Below are positions 1 through 8,360 of a stretch of DNA of 36,367 bases, piece by piece. The DNA comes from an uncultured Prevotellaceae bacterium (GTDB lineage Bacteria > Bacteroidota > Bacteroidia > Bacteroidales > Muribaculaceae): NCBI GenBank assembly GCA_900314215.1, contig OMUK01000068.1, positions 1-36,367 on the forward strand. The letters run 5' to 3'. The translations under genes were made by a program, and so were the position numbers. The notes below the pieces were generated by a model, which worked only from the letters and a program-made list of their open reading frames with translations, did no database searches and had not been told where the DNA came from. Every line of letters starts with the position of its first letter. The first letter of the stretch is position 1.

Positions 1-913
1 TGTCTTGCAGAGCCTTGAGCAGCAGGGTGGGCGTGCCGGTGGAGTACCAGTAGTTGTCGAAGATTTTGCTTGAGAAAGCTTTCAGCAGGCTGAAAGGGTT
101 GTAGACGCCTTGGTCTCTGCTTGAAAAATGATAGCCATCGTACCATTTTTTCAGTTCGCCCAGCGTCGTTTTATAGTCAAGTTCGTTGTATTCGCCCAGT
201 TGCTCAATAGAATCCTTGAAGTCATATTCCATCTCCTCCTCGGTGATGCCGCAAATTGTGGCGTAGGCCGGGTTCAACGAGATGTCGTCGAGGTTGTTGA
301 GGTCGCTGAAGATGCTCACGTGGGAGAATCGGCTCACTCCCGTGAGCAGGGCGAAGCGTATGTACCGGTCGCACGACTTAAGCACACCGTAGAAGCCCTT
401 AAGTATCGTGCGGTATTCCTCGTCGAGATTTTCGTTGCCTATGGCAGCGATGAGCGGCTTGTCGTACTCGTCCACCAGAATCACCGCCTGGCGGCCCGTC
501 ATCTCACAGGCACGGGCGATGACCCCTGCAAAACGTCTGGCAGGACCCTCTTCGCTTTCCTCACGGCCATAAATATCCTCCTGTTTGCAAACGAATTCAT
601 TCAGTATAGAGAGCAAGTCTTTTTCCTCCTGGTAGGATTGTGCATTGAGGTCGAGGTGAAAAACTGGGTATTGGACCCAATCTTTCTCAAGCTTCTCGAT
701 AGCGAGACCTTTAAAAAGGTCTTTCTGCCCCAGGAAATAGCTCTCGAGCGTGGAGATGAGCAGGCTCTTGCCGAAGCGGCGCGGCCGCCCCAGGAAGTAG
801 CAGTTGCTGTTCTGGGCAAGATTCCAAATGAGCTCGGTCTTGTCGACGTAAACATAACCGTCTCTTCTTAACTTTTCAAACGTCTGTATACCTATAGGAT
901 ATTTCTTTGCCAT
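1..913 (-). CDS. AAA-ATPase-like / PD-(D/E)XK nuclease family protein, 3' end outside the window
   Basis: The first 304 residues are visible; the gene runs off the left edge. The ATG at 913-911 gives MAKKYPIGIQTFEKLR, the usual opening of the large Bacteroidota AAA-ATPase-like family. A P-loop-like GRPRRFGKS lies at residues 42-50, a Walker B-like VILVDEYDKP at about 144-153, and a LLTGVSRFSHVSIFSDLNNL segment follows near 190-210. Family members are about 520 residues and usually end in a PD-(D/E)XK nuclease domain, which here would lie outside the window. They are common, multicopy and of unsettled role, often seen in mobile or defence-rich regions. The gene follows the M16 operon on the same strand but has its own -7-like box, so I treat it as a separate unit. 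Family call confident, biological role unknown. Confidence 0.85.
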   Translation of the reverse strand, partial: MAKKYPIGIQTFEKLRRDGYVYVDKTELIWNLAQNSNCYFLGRPRRFGKSLLISTLESYFLGQKDLFKGLAIEKLEKDWVQYPVFHLDLNAQSYQEEKDLLSILNEFVCKQEDIYGREESEEGPARRFAGVIARACEMTGRQAVILVDEYDKPLIAAIGNENLDEEYRTILKGFYGVLKSCDRYIRFALLTGVSRFSHVSIFSDLNNLDDISLNPAYATICGITEEEMEYDFKDSIEQLGEYNELDYKTTLGELKKWYDGYHFSSRDQGVYNPFSLLKAFSSKIFDNYWYSTGTPTLLLKALQD

Positions 914-944
914 GGCTGAAAAAGGAGCTTTTGTACTCAATATG

Positions 945-952
945 CAAACTTA
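945..952 (-). promoter_or_regulatory. Putative -7 box for the ATPase-like gene
   Basis: On the minus strand this reads TAAGTTTG, matching the Bacteroidota -7 consensus TAnnTTTG, 31 bases upstream of the ATG at 913. I see no convincing -33 TTTG at the expected distance, so the call rests on the -7 box alone. Confidence 0.45.
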
Positions 953-1087
953 CGCAATTTTTCTGAATTTCGGGCTTTTTTGCGGTTGAATTTAGGTCGT
1001 GGCAGTGATAAAGATAAACCCTGAGGGATGGACTCGCGTCCTGCCCCAGGGCATGCTTATAATAATATATAGAAGAAAGTGCTTTTG

Positions 1088-1111
1088 TTGCGCGCGCGCA
1101 CGTGCGCGCAA
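1088..1111 (-). terminator. GC-rich hairpin downstream of the M16 operon
   Basis: TTGCGCGC at 1088-1095 pairs with GCGCGCAA at 1104-1111, and 1094-1109 is a perfect 16-base palindrome. It lies 12 bases past the stop of the M16 gene, where a terminator for the minus-strand operon is expected. Read on the minus strand it is followed by CAAAAGCAC rather than a clean T run, so intrinsic termination is only possible. Confidence 0.4.
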
Positions 1112-1123
1112 GTGGAAAGGGTC

Positions 1124-2470
1124 TTATTTCTTAGGTGTCATCATCAAGTTGAGTTGGTGACCATCGTTGAGCAGGTGGCTTACGAAGGCACGCACGTCGG
1201 CACGGGTGATGCTCGAGAGGGTGCTCTCGTAGGGGGTGTGGAAGTCGAGACCGTCGTTGAGCACGTAGTTCTGCAGCATGCTCATCCAGTAGCTGTTGTC
1301 TTGCATGCTCTCCTTGTGCATGCGGCGGTAGTAGTCCTTCTGCTCCTTGAGCTGGGCGGCGGTGATGCCTGTGGCGCCGGCTCGCTTGAGGTCGGCAAGC
1401 ACGATTTCTCGAGTAGCCTCGCCCTTGCCGGCAGTGACGGTGGCGTTGAAGGGGAAGAACACCACGGGGTCGCTGTCGCCGTTGTCGCTGTCGACCACGC
1501 TGCAATGGCTGTCGATGTGCTTGGTCCAGCCCCGCTTCTCGCGCAGGTCGTTGAGCCAGATGTCGCTCATGATGCGCCCGGTGAGTTGTGCGGTGAGATA
1601 ATTCTTGAGGGTGTATTTCACATTGGCGGTCCAGAAGAAATACACCTTGTCTTGCGGCTCGGCCATCTCGCCGGTGAAGCGCGAGGTCTTGGTGCTGTTG
1701 AAGAGGTGGTAGCCTATGTCCTTGGGTTTCTCCACACGACCATGGCTGGGCAGGGTGGCGATGTATTTCACTACCATGGCCTTGAGTGAGTCGACGTTGA
1801 AGTCGCCTACCACAAAGACGCTCATGTCGCCCAGGTCGCTGAAGCGGTCGCGATACACGCGCAGCACGCAGTCGTTGTCGAGATGGTCGAGGTCGTAGTC
1901 CGACACTTTCTCCGACCCAATGGGGTGGTGGCCAAACACATTGGAGAAGATGGAGTCGGCAAAGGCGAACTTCGGGTCTTGGTGCTTGGCATTGGCTTGC
2001 TTGTTGATGCGCACGTACTTATTGACGGCGGCAGTGTCGATCTGCGGATAGAGCACCTTGAGTTGCATCACCTTGAGGGCCGTCTCAAGGCCGGTGTTCT
2101 TGCAACGGCCCTGGAAGCCTTCCTCCTCTTTCTCAGCATAGGTGCGCATGCGGGCGCTGTCGGCCCTGAGCATCCTGCCCAGCTCTACGGCCGACTTGCC
2201 AGCGGCCCCCGACACGGCAATCACGGTGTTGAGCTGCTTGAGCGAGGGTGCATCCTCGGGGCGGTAGTTCTGCGACAATCCGCCTGGCGACACGCCTTGT
2301 ATCGAGAGCCAACCCGGAGTGAGCTTGGTTGCCTTCACGTAGACGTTGATGCCGTTGCTCAGGGTCCAGTGCTGGGCGCCGTACACGCCCAGCGGTTCTT
2401 CTTTCACGATGCTTTGTGCACTTGCCACGAGGCAGCCCAAAGCCAGTATTGCTACAAATAGTTGTTTCAT
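1124..2470 (-). CDS. M16 (insulinase-fold) protein, single half, no zinc-binding motif
   Basis: This 448-residue protein opens with a signal peptide (MKQLFVAILALGCLVASAQS). It resembles the C-terminal, non-catalytic half of PqqL-type M16 proteases: LSNGINVYVK near residue 37, a SPGGLSQ segment near 60-67, an M16_C-like FVVGDFNVDSLK near 220, and LREKRGWTKHID near 310, the region that holds the R/Y-type substrate-contact residues in inactive M16 subunits. I find no HxxEH zinc motif anywhere, so it should not cleave alone. Full PqqL-like proteins are about 930 residues; this is one half with its own export signal. It is the last gene of the operon, 6 bases after the DUF6850 gene. Periplasmic location is inferred. 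It could bind peptides passively or pair with a catalytic half encoded elsewhere. Confidence 0.8.
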   Translation of the reverse strand: MKQLFVAILALGCLVASAQSIVKEEPLGVYGAQHWTLSNGINVYVKATKLTPGWLSIQGVSPGGLSQNYRPEDAPSLKQLNTVIAVSGAAGKSAVELGRMLRADSARMRTYAEKEEEGFQGRCKNTGLETALKVMQLKVLYPQIDTAAVNKYVRINKQANAKHQDPKFAFADSIFSNVFGHHPIGSEKVSDYDLDHLDNDCVLRVYRDRFSDLGDMSVFVVGDFNVDSLKAMVVKYIATLPSHGRVEKPKDIGYHLFNSTKTSRFTGEMAEPQDKVYFFWTANVKYTLKNYLTAQLTGRIMSDIWLNDLREKRGWTKHIDSHCSVVDSDNGDSDPVVFFPFNATVTAGKGEATREIVLADLKRAGATGITAAQLKEQKDYYRRMHKESMQDNSYWMSMLQNYVLNDGLDFHTPYESTLSSITRADVRAFVSHLLNDGHQLNLMMTPKK

Positions 2471-2476
2471 TGTTGT

Positions 2477-4003
2477 TTAAAATAAAAATGCTATTGATGA
2501 GTAAAATTGATTGGAATGAATGTCGTTGTGATATGCGTCATATTGCCAGTCGATACTGGCCTTGATGGCGTAGCGGTCGTTGAGCCGCACGTGGGTTGCC
2601 CAGCCCAGCGAGAGTTGCCAGCGGTCCTTGCTCAGCCAGTTGTGCTCGCGCTCGATCACGCGTTGCAGGCCCATGAGCTCGGCCGAGGGTTCGCTCAGTT
2701 GCAACTGGCTTTTTGCAGGATTGGTAAATCCCACACGGGCCGAGAGCACATGATAGGTGCTGCCTATCGTGGCACTTCCCTTCAGCTTCAAGGCATAGGT
2801 GAGGTCGTTGTAGAGCAGGCGGCTCACAGGGTCGGCATAGAGCACGTTGTGGTGGTTGTAGTCGATGCCGGGGCGCACGGCCAGCCCGTAGCCTCCCCAC
2901 TGGTGTTGCCACACGCCTGTGGCGCCCAGGGCAAAGCGGTTGTCGTAGAACATGTCGAGGCTGCCTATCTTGAGGTACACGCCTCCCATGGGGTCGCCAA
3001 ACACGTTCTCACTGCCCACGCGGCGAGATGCCTGCATGTGGGCCTGAATGCCCCATCCAGCGGCGAGCCAGCCAGCCTCGGCGGCAATGGCGTTGTGGCT
3101 CACGTGGGCCATGGGGAGCTTGTTGAGGCCGGTGAGCACATTGTTAAGGGTGAGGCGCTTCGCCTCCACGCTTGCCGAGAAGCCACGGTTGTGGGTCGCA
3201 TGCAGGTTGAGCGAGGCGCCCCACTGGTGACCGTTGTAGTAGGTGTCGTAGCCAGTACCTCCAAATCGGTTGTACTCGTTGGCCAGGCCTGTGAGGTGAA
3301 ACATTTTTTCTGCGCCCAGCTCGCTGTAGAAGTCCACATTGTTGGTCTGCTTGTATTTCACGAATCCGATGCCCAGGGCGCCCACATAGTTGCCCCCGAG
3401 GCGGTAACCGATGCCTGTCTCGAGGTCGAGGTGGGCGGTGACGTTGCGCGGACGCGGGTCAACGTTGCGGTAGTAGAGCCCGGCTGTGTAGGCCACTTGG
3501 GCGCCCCACGACAGGCGGCCGCGGTGAGAGGCATAGCCGCCGCCGAAGCTGTAACGCTCCACATTCATTTTCTTGCCGCCCACGCTGTCGGCCAGCAAGT
3601 AGGGATACACGATGTCGACGTCGCTGGTCTCGTTCCAGGTCATGTTGTTGATGCGGCCGTTGTTGTAATAGGCACGGCCCCACAGCGTCTGGTCTTTGTA
3701 TTTGATGTAGCTCGTGGCGTCGAAGGCCCATGTGCGGTCGCCGTCGCCCAGCTGCGCGCGCAGGGCGGTGCTCTCTTGCCGCGAGGCAAACGACACAGCA
3801 ACGCTGCTCAGCGAGTAGCTGTGTCGATACTGGTTGATGACCGGGTTTTGCCATGCCAGCGAGAGCAGGCTTTGCGACTCGCGGTTGCTCAAGTCGATGC
3901 GTTGCATCACGGTGGCGGCGCTGTCGGCAGGCAGTGCGCTCCCGGTGGCAGTGGCGCTCGCTGCTGTGGCTGCGATTAGTATTGATAAAATTGCTCTTGT
4001 CAT
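2477..4003 (-). CDS. DUF6850-type outer-membrane beta-barrel protein
   Basis: I chose the ATG at 4003, which gives MTRAILSILIAATAASATA, a clear signal peptide; an upstream in-frame extension would lack one and overlap the previous gene. The mature part (about 490 residues) is a run of short alternating strands rich in Gly, Tyr and Trp, and the protein ends in FYSSIAFLF, the aromatic terminus typical of outer-membrane barrels. The sequence and position match what I remember of DUF6850 family outer-membrane beta-barrel proteins, found next to DUF4876 lipoproteins and TonB receptors in Bacteroidales. The gap to the DUF4876 gene is 17 bases and to the M16 gene 6, so the genes are surely co-transcribed. 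Substrate unknown; a second pore or assembly partner for the receptor is an inference. Confidence 0.75.
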   Translation of the reverse strand: MTRAILSILIAATAASATATGSALPADSAATVMQRIDLSNRESQSLLSLAWQNPVINQYRHSYSLSSVAVSFASRQESTALRAQLGDGDRTWAFDATSYIKYKDQTLWGRAYYNNGRINNMTWNETSDVDIVYPYLLADSVGGKKMNVERYSFGGGYASHRGRLSWGAQVAYTAGLYYRNVDPRPRNVTAHLDLETGIGYRLGGNYVGALGIGFVKYKQTNNVDFYSELGAEKMFHLTGLANEYNRFGGTGYDTYYNGHQWGASLNLHATHNRGFSASVEAKRLTLNNVLTGLNKLPMAHVSHNAIAAEAGWLAAGWGIQAHMQASRRVGSENVFGDPMGGVYLKIGSLDMFYDNRFALGATGVWQHQWGGYGLAVRPGIDYNHHNVLYADPVSRLLYNDLTYALKLKGSATIGSTYHVLSARVGFTNPAKSQLQLSEPSAELMGLQRVIEREHNWLSKDRWQLSLGWATHVRLNDRYAIKASIDWQYDAYHNDIHSNQFYSSIAFLF

Positions 4004-4020
4004 TTTTTTTTCGTGATTGC

Positions 4021-5307
4021 TTATTTGGGCGTTACGCCATCCCAAGTCTCGGTGGTGCACTTGGTGCCGTCGACATTCATGACGGTGTGCTTCCGCTCAA
4101 TCTCGCTGGCTATGCTGTAGGGGTTGAAGTCGGCGGTCGAGTTGTTGGTGTCCTTGAGCACAGGGTGGCCGTCCTTGAGGTAGAGCATCTTGCGGCGCAC
4201 GCTGTGGAAGTAGCGCGTCTTGTCCTTGTCGATGTTGCCGCAATAGCTCCAGCCGCGGTCCAGACTCGGGTCGGTCACATTCCACGTGTAGTTGCTGGCC
4301 ACGCTGCAATTCACGGCGTCGACGATCCACTCGTTGGGGATGTAGTACTTGGTCTGCGACATGGGGAAGCTGCCGGCCTCGAGCACAATGTCGTAGGTGA
4401 AAGTGTAGAGGTAATTCTTCAGGTAGGTCGCCTTGTCGATGGGGATGCGGGCCAGCGCCCAGGCTTTGAAGCCGCGGTTGTGGAGCACCCAGAACGATAG
4501 GGTGTAGCAGTACCACTTGTCGAGGTTGGGCACGGTGGGGCTGTCGATGTCGAGGTGAGCGGGCATGGTCGACACGTCGTACCACTCAAAGTCGGCGTCG
4601 CTCAGGTCAAATGAGTTTGGGTTGGCCACGCGGTGGTCGATGCCGGTGTCGACGATGCGCAGCTCGCCGCCAGGTTGCACGGGGTGGTCATGGCCGTTGC
4701 CCGGTATCGTGTAGATGGCTTGCACGGTCATGGCGCGATTCATGATGTTGGGGGTGTAGTTGTACTTTTGCGTAGTGAGGAAGTAAGACTCGAGTATCGA
4801 GAGGCCGTCGGCATAAAGCACGTGGTCGGTGTTGTTGTAGATTTTGATGTAGTCGTCGCCATAGTACTGGTTGCCCGAGGGCTGCAGGGTGCCGGTGAAG
4901 AACACCTCCGAGATGATGAAGTCGTCGTTGTCGTTGCTCTCAAAGGCGGTCAACTTCACCGTGGAGTTGCTGTGGGTGAGTTCCACGTTCTGGCTGAAGA
5001 CGGTGATGCGGTGCTCTACGCTGTCGCCGGGCACGGCCACCTCGCCGGTATAGGTAAAGTCGTAGAGGCCGGTTTTCAGGCTCACGTCGGCCTCGCCGGC
5101 ATAGGTGGTGGTGCGGCCTGTCGACACATTTTTCACCTCGATGGTGGCGCTTGTGACTTTGCCGCCCAGGCTGTCGAGGTTGGCAGGCAACGTGATTTCA
5201 AATTTCGGCATGATGCTGTCATTGTCGCCCACGTCCTGTGGCGTGTCGTCGCAGGCCGTGATGCCGAGTATGATGCCAATCAAAAATAGATATAAAATTC
5301 TTTTCAT
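4021..5307 (-). CDS. DUF4876-type surface lipoprotein with lamin-tail-like segment
   Basis: The start at 5307 gives MKRILYLFLIGIILGITACDD, a type II signal peptide with lipobox GITAC and acidic residues just after the lipidated Cys19, as in many exported Bacteroidota lipoproteins. An in-frame extension upstream would lie inside the TonB receptor gene and is not real. The 428-residue protein starts with an Ig-like strand region (about 30-135). A segment of the lamin-tail-domain kind follows (DFIISEVFFTG, then DDYIKIYNN and LYADGLSI, about 140-200), then a long region without a named motif. Together these match DUF4876. It sits 26 bases after the receptor, the usual place for the substrate-capturing lipoprotein of a TonB receptor pair, but it is not a SusD homologue. 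Ligand unknown. Confidence 0.75.
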   Translation of the reverse strand: MKRILYLFLIGIILGITACDDTPQDVGDNDSIMPKFEITLPANLDSLGGKVTSATIEVKNVSTGRTTTYAGEADVSLKTGLYDFTYTGEVAVPGDSVEHRITVFSQNVELTHSNSTVKLTAFESNDNDDFIISEVFFTGTLQPSGNQYYGDDYIKIYNNTDHVLYADGLSILESYFLTTQKYNYTPNIMNRAMTVQAIYTIPGNGHDHPVQPGGELRIVDTGIDHRVANPNSFDLSDADFEWYDVSTMPAHLDIDSPTVPNLDKWYCYTLSFWVLHNRGFKAWALARIPIDKATYLKNYLYTFTYDIVLEAGSFPMSQTKYYIPNEWIVDAVNCSVASNYTWNVTDPSLDRGWSYCGNIDKDKTRYFHSVRRKMLYLKDGHPVLKDTNNSTADFNPYSIASEIERKHTVMNVDGTKCTTETWDGVTPK

Positions 5308-5333
5308 CTCTATGCTGTATTTTTTTTGATTTT

Positions 5334-8117
5334 TTACAAACTGAAATTGAGCTCCATGCCGAAGTATGGGTCGGTGATGCGCCTCACGGTGAGGCCGTTG
5401 CTCTTGTAGTCGGGCAGGCAGTCGATGAGGCGGTTGGCAAAGACGGCGATTTTCAAGTGCTTGCCTATCTGCTTGGTTGCCTTGAGGTTGACATACATGG
5501 CGATGGGTGTGGTCTGCTTCTTGTAGGTGGCCTCGTTGTAGCTTTTCACCAGGAATTGCAGCATGGGGTCGCTGCGCATCTCCTGGGTATAGGGGTGCAG
5601 CTGGCCGTCGGCAGCGCTCAGGTAGTAGTCGGGCACGCCGTTCTGCCACAGCTTGCGGGTGCTGGAGTACCACATGCACTGTAGCGAGGTGGAGAAGATG
5701 AGGCCCCAACGGGTGATTTGGGTGTCGAACATGAAATTGGTGTTCATCTGCTCGTTCACGCGGCCGTTGTTGCAGTCGTAATAGCCCACGTAGTAGTCGC
5801 TCACGGCCCGGTTGTCGACCACCTCGGTCACGGGGTCGTAGAGCATGAGCGAGTTGCTATAGGTGCTGCGGAACCAAGCTCCGGTGATGGTGAGGGCTGT
5901 GGCCAGCGGCCGCCAGCGGGCGGTGTTGATCACAAACTCGATGCCCTGCTTGTCGAGGCGGCTGCCATTGGCCGGCGAGGTGTAGCCGTCGAGTATGCGC
6001 ATGTCCTGATAGGGTAGGGCATCGAGACTCGGCGGCCCCGTGAGGGCAGTGGCATCGATGGCGCTGGCGTCGTACTTGCGGTACTCGTAGGGCTGATATA
6101 CCGACGAGTAGCGGAAGCCCGAGGTCATCTTCTCGTTGAAATAATCAATCGAGAAATGGTTCTTGCCAATCGACCATCCCAATCTGATTTCCCACTTGTG
6201 GTTGATTGCGGGCTTCAGGTTGTAGTTGGTGCGGTCGTTGATGTAGGTGCGCAGGTTGACGCGGCTGTACTCGGTGGGGTGGTTCACGTCGTAGTAGGTG
6301 AGCTGGACGAAGTCGCTGTAGTGCACCTGCGGGTACAGGTAGTCGGTGGTGGGCATCTTGGTGGTGATGCCGTAGCCGCCGGCAAGAAACACTTCCACTT
6401 TGTGCCCAGCCAGGGTGAATGTGGGTAAAGTCCACTTGCCGTTGAGGCGCGGGTCGAGATAGGTGCGGCCGCTCATGCTGTACTTGCTGTTGAGGCCTGG
6501 CATCGAGATGGTGCGCAGTCCCAGTTGCAGTTCCACCTTGTTGCGGCCCAGTCGGGTGGTGAGATTGTCCTCGGCATAGAGCGAGAGCGTCTGCAAGGCG
6601 GGTATGTCCTTATAGGCGCGCGGGCGGGTCACCCACGAGGCCGAGAGTGGGCGGGTGAGGTCGTAGACCTGGCCGTCGCCGCGGTTTTTAGCGTAGTTCC
6701 AGTCGCCGCCCAGCTTGTAGTCGTGCTTGACGATGCCCGTTTCGGCCACGCCTTCACCCTTGAGTTTCAGGAAGATGTTGACGGGCTTGCCGTCGCTCAC
6801 GTAGTAGGCTATATACTCGCTGAGCAAGTACTGGCCGTCGTGCACACCTGCCTCCATGCTGGTGGGGGCCACGCTGGCGCGCTGCGGTGCCACCTGCTTG
6901 CGGCGCTCCAGGCGGTTGCTCTCGTAGCTCACGCTCGTGTTCAGGTTCACGTGGTTGAGCCAGCGCATCTTCAAGAAGTTCAGGTTCAGGTCGTTGGTAT
7001 AGGCAATGCGGTTGTAGTTGCTTTTGTACTCATTCACCTTGGTGGCGCTGATGTCGGGGTCGGTCTTCACGTTGTCAAACGAGCCGGTGTAGTCGATGGC
7101 TGCCACCCAGCTCGTCTTGAGCGACGGCCGCTCCCACTGGAAATTGAATCGGGCCGACAGCGTGGCGCGCTTGTAGTTCTCCAAGTTGTTGCGCGGGTCA
7201 ACTTTTGAGTCCAGGTAGCTGCCGTCGACGTTCATGATGTGATTGCTGTGGCCCAGGAAGAAGCCCTTGCCGGCACTCACGAGCTTGCTGTACTCGTCGG
7301 CCTTGAAGCGTGCAGTGAAGGGTGAGGCGCCACGCTTGCGCTTGATGTTGACCAGACCGCTGGTGAGGTTGCCATACTCGGCCGAGGGGATGCCGCGCAC
7401 GATTTCTACGCTCTCGATATTGTCGGTCGAGATGGTGCGCATGTCTACACCGCGGTTGGTGGCATCGCGCTTGTACTCGGGCGAACTCTGGTCGGTCGTG
7501 GCGGTGGGAATGTTTTGCAAGTTGGCGTCTTCGTTGATGGGCGCGCCGTCGACCATGAAGAGCGTTCCTAGTGAGCTGATGGCGTAGTCGTCGTTGCGCG
7601 TCTTAGCGCCTGTGGCGCCCATGGTGCCGGTCTCGCGCAGCTGTATGGTGTTCACGTTGCCCATGTCGGGCGTCTGGCTCACGTTGCCGGGCAAGAGCTC
7701 AAGCAGATCGGTGAAGCTGGTGGGTTGCAGGTGGGTCATGGCGTCGCGGTCGATGCGCGTGGTGCTCCTCAGGCCGGTCTGCTCCTTGGCGGTCACCACC
7801 ACTTCTTGCAGCACTTGGCTGTTCTCCTTGAGCTTGATGGTCACCTGCCTGTCGGCATTGACTGCAATGGTTGTCGCGCTGGTGGTGTAGCCCACCATCG
7901 ACACCGCCAGCCGATAGCTGCCAGCCTCTACCTTGAAGTGGAAGCGGCCGCTGGCATCGGTCTGCTGGGCCTGCGCGCCAGGTTTCAACGTCACTGTGGC
8001 AAATTCGATTTTCTCGCCGCTGCCGGCGTCGACCACGATGCCCTGCAGCGTGTACTGTGCAGCTCGGGTGATAGTCGTGCTCAAGAGTAGCAACGAGAGT
8101 AACAGGATTTTCTTCAT
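5334..8117 (-). CDS. TonB-dependent outer-membrane receptor
   Basis: This 927-residue protein has a signal peptide (MKKILLLSLLLLSTTITRA). A carboxypeptidase-regulatory-like domain covers about 22-105 (IVVDAGSGEKIEFATVTL, then YRLAVSMVGYTT). Next come a TonB-box-like LQEVVVTAKE, a plug domain (about 115-265, with LFMVDGAPIN and IESVEIVRGIPSAEYG), and a long barrel ending in FGMELNFSL. It drives active uptake across the outer membrane using TonB energy. The plug-to-barrel transition NLTSGLVNIKRKRG is intact and I see no break. It is the first gene of a four-gene operon with a lipoprotein, a second barrel and an M16-like protein. No SusD partner is present, so it is unlikely to be a standard glycan receptor; a peptide, protein, haem or metal-chelate ligand is more likely but not shown. 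Confidence 0.92.
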   Translation of the reverse strand: MKKILLLSLLLLSTTITRAAQYTLQGIVVDAGSGEKIEFATVTLKPGAQAQQTDASGRFHFKVEAGSYRLAVSMVGYTTSATTIAVNADRQVTIKLKENSQVLQEVVVTAKEQTGLRSTTRIDRDAMTHLQPTSFTDLLELLPGNVSQTPDMGNVNTIQLRETGTMGATGAKTRNDDYAISSLGTLFMVDGAPINEDANLQNIPTATTDQSSPEYKRDATNRGVDMRTISTDNIESVEIVRGIPSAEYGNLTSGLVNIKRKRGASPFTARFKADEYSKLVSAGKGFFLGHSNHIMNVDGSYLDSKVDPRNNLENYKRATLSARFNFQWERPSLKTSWVAAIDYTGSFDNVKTDPDISATKVNEYKSNYNRIAYTNDLNLNFLKMRWLNHVNLNTSVSYESNRLERRKQVAPQRASVAPTSMEAGVHDGQYLLSEYIAYYVSDGKPVNIFLKLKGEGVAETGIVKHDYKLGGDWNYAKNRGDGQVYDLTRPLSASWVTRPRAYKDIPALQTLSLYAEDNLTTRLGRNKVELQLGLRTISMPGLNSKYSMSGRTYLDPRLNGKWTLPTFTLAGHKVEVFLAGGYGITTKMPTTDYLYPQVHYSDFVQLTYYDVNHPTEYSRVNLRTYINDRTNYNLKPAINHKWEIRLGWSIGKNHFSIDYFNEKMTSGFRYSSVYQPYEYRKYDASAIDATALTGPPSLDALPYQDMRILDGYTSPANGSRLDKQGIEFVINTARWRPLATALTITGAWFRSTYSNSLMLYDPVTEVVDNRAVSDYYVGYYDCNNGRVNEQMNTNFMFDTQITRWGLIFSTSLQCMWYSSTRKLWQNGVPDYYLSAADGQLHPYTQEMRSDPMLQFLVKSYNEATYKKQTTPIAMYVNLKATKQIGKHLKIAVFANRLIDCLPDYKSNGLTVRRITDPYFGMELNFSL

Positions 8118-8139
8118 CTTTCTTCTTTATAAGCTATTG

Positions 8140-8207
8140 CAAAATTACTGTAGCACAAGTGAGGGGTAAATCCCCACTTTGTGGTAATTTCGCGGCCATG
8201 CATCCCC
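8140..8207 (-). promoter_or_regulatory. Promoter of the TonB/M16 operon with GGGGAT-type direct repeats
   Basis: Minus-strand order: GGGGATGC (8207-8200), 24 bases, GGGGATTTACC (8175-8165), 17 bases, then the -7 box TAATTTTG (8147-8140), which ends 22 bases before the ATG at 8117. The TTTA inside the second repeat is exactly 19 bases before the -7 box, at the -33 position, so a protein bound there would touch RNA polymerase. The two GGGGAT cores are 32 bases apart, about three helical turns. The same arrangement recurs at 12609-12690. The regulator is unknown. Confidence 0.7.
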
Positions 8208-8305
8208 ATTTGTTACGATATGTGATGGCCTGCTTGGCCCGCATGATTCACACCTCGCACATTGTGCAATCGTCGATTTTTTTTCAAAAAAAATGCTAAT
8301 TGGTG

Positions 8306-8336
8306 TTGTGGTGAGGGTGAAAGTGGCTTAAATTTG
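8306..8336 (+). promoter_or_regulatory. Putative promoter of the divergent secreted-protein gene
   Basis: A TTG at 8306-8308, 20 bases of spacer, and TAAATTTG at 8329-8336 match the Bacteroidota -33/-7 pattern. The box ends 24 bases before the ATG at 8361, so the leader would be short. No GGGGAT-type repeat lies on this side. Confidence 0.6.
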
Positions 8337-8360
8337 TAAGCAGTATTTTTACTTAAGGCG

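Noticed and set aside
1124-2470. HKES in the M16-like protein as a zinc site
   Set aside because: The required pattern is HxxEH; this has neither the spacing nor the second histidine.
2507-3979. Plus-strand frame of 490 codons opposite the DUF6850 gene
   Set aside because: Shadow of the real gene; no signal peptide and no motif.
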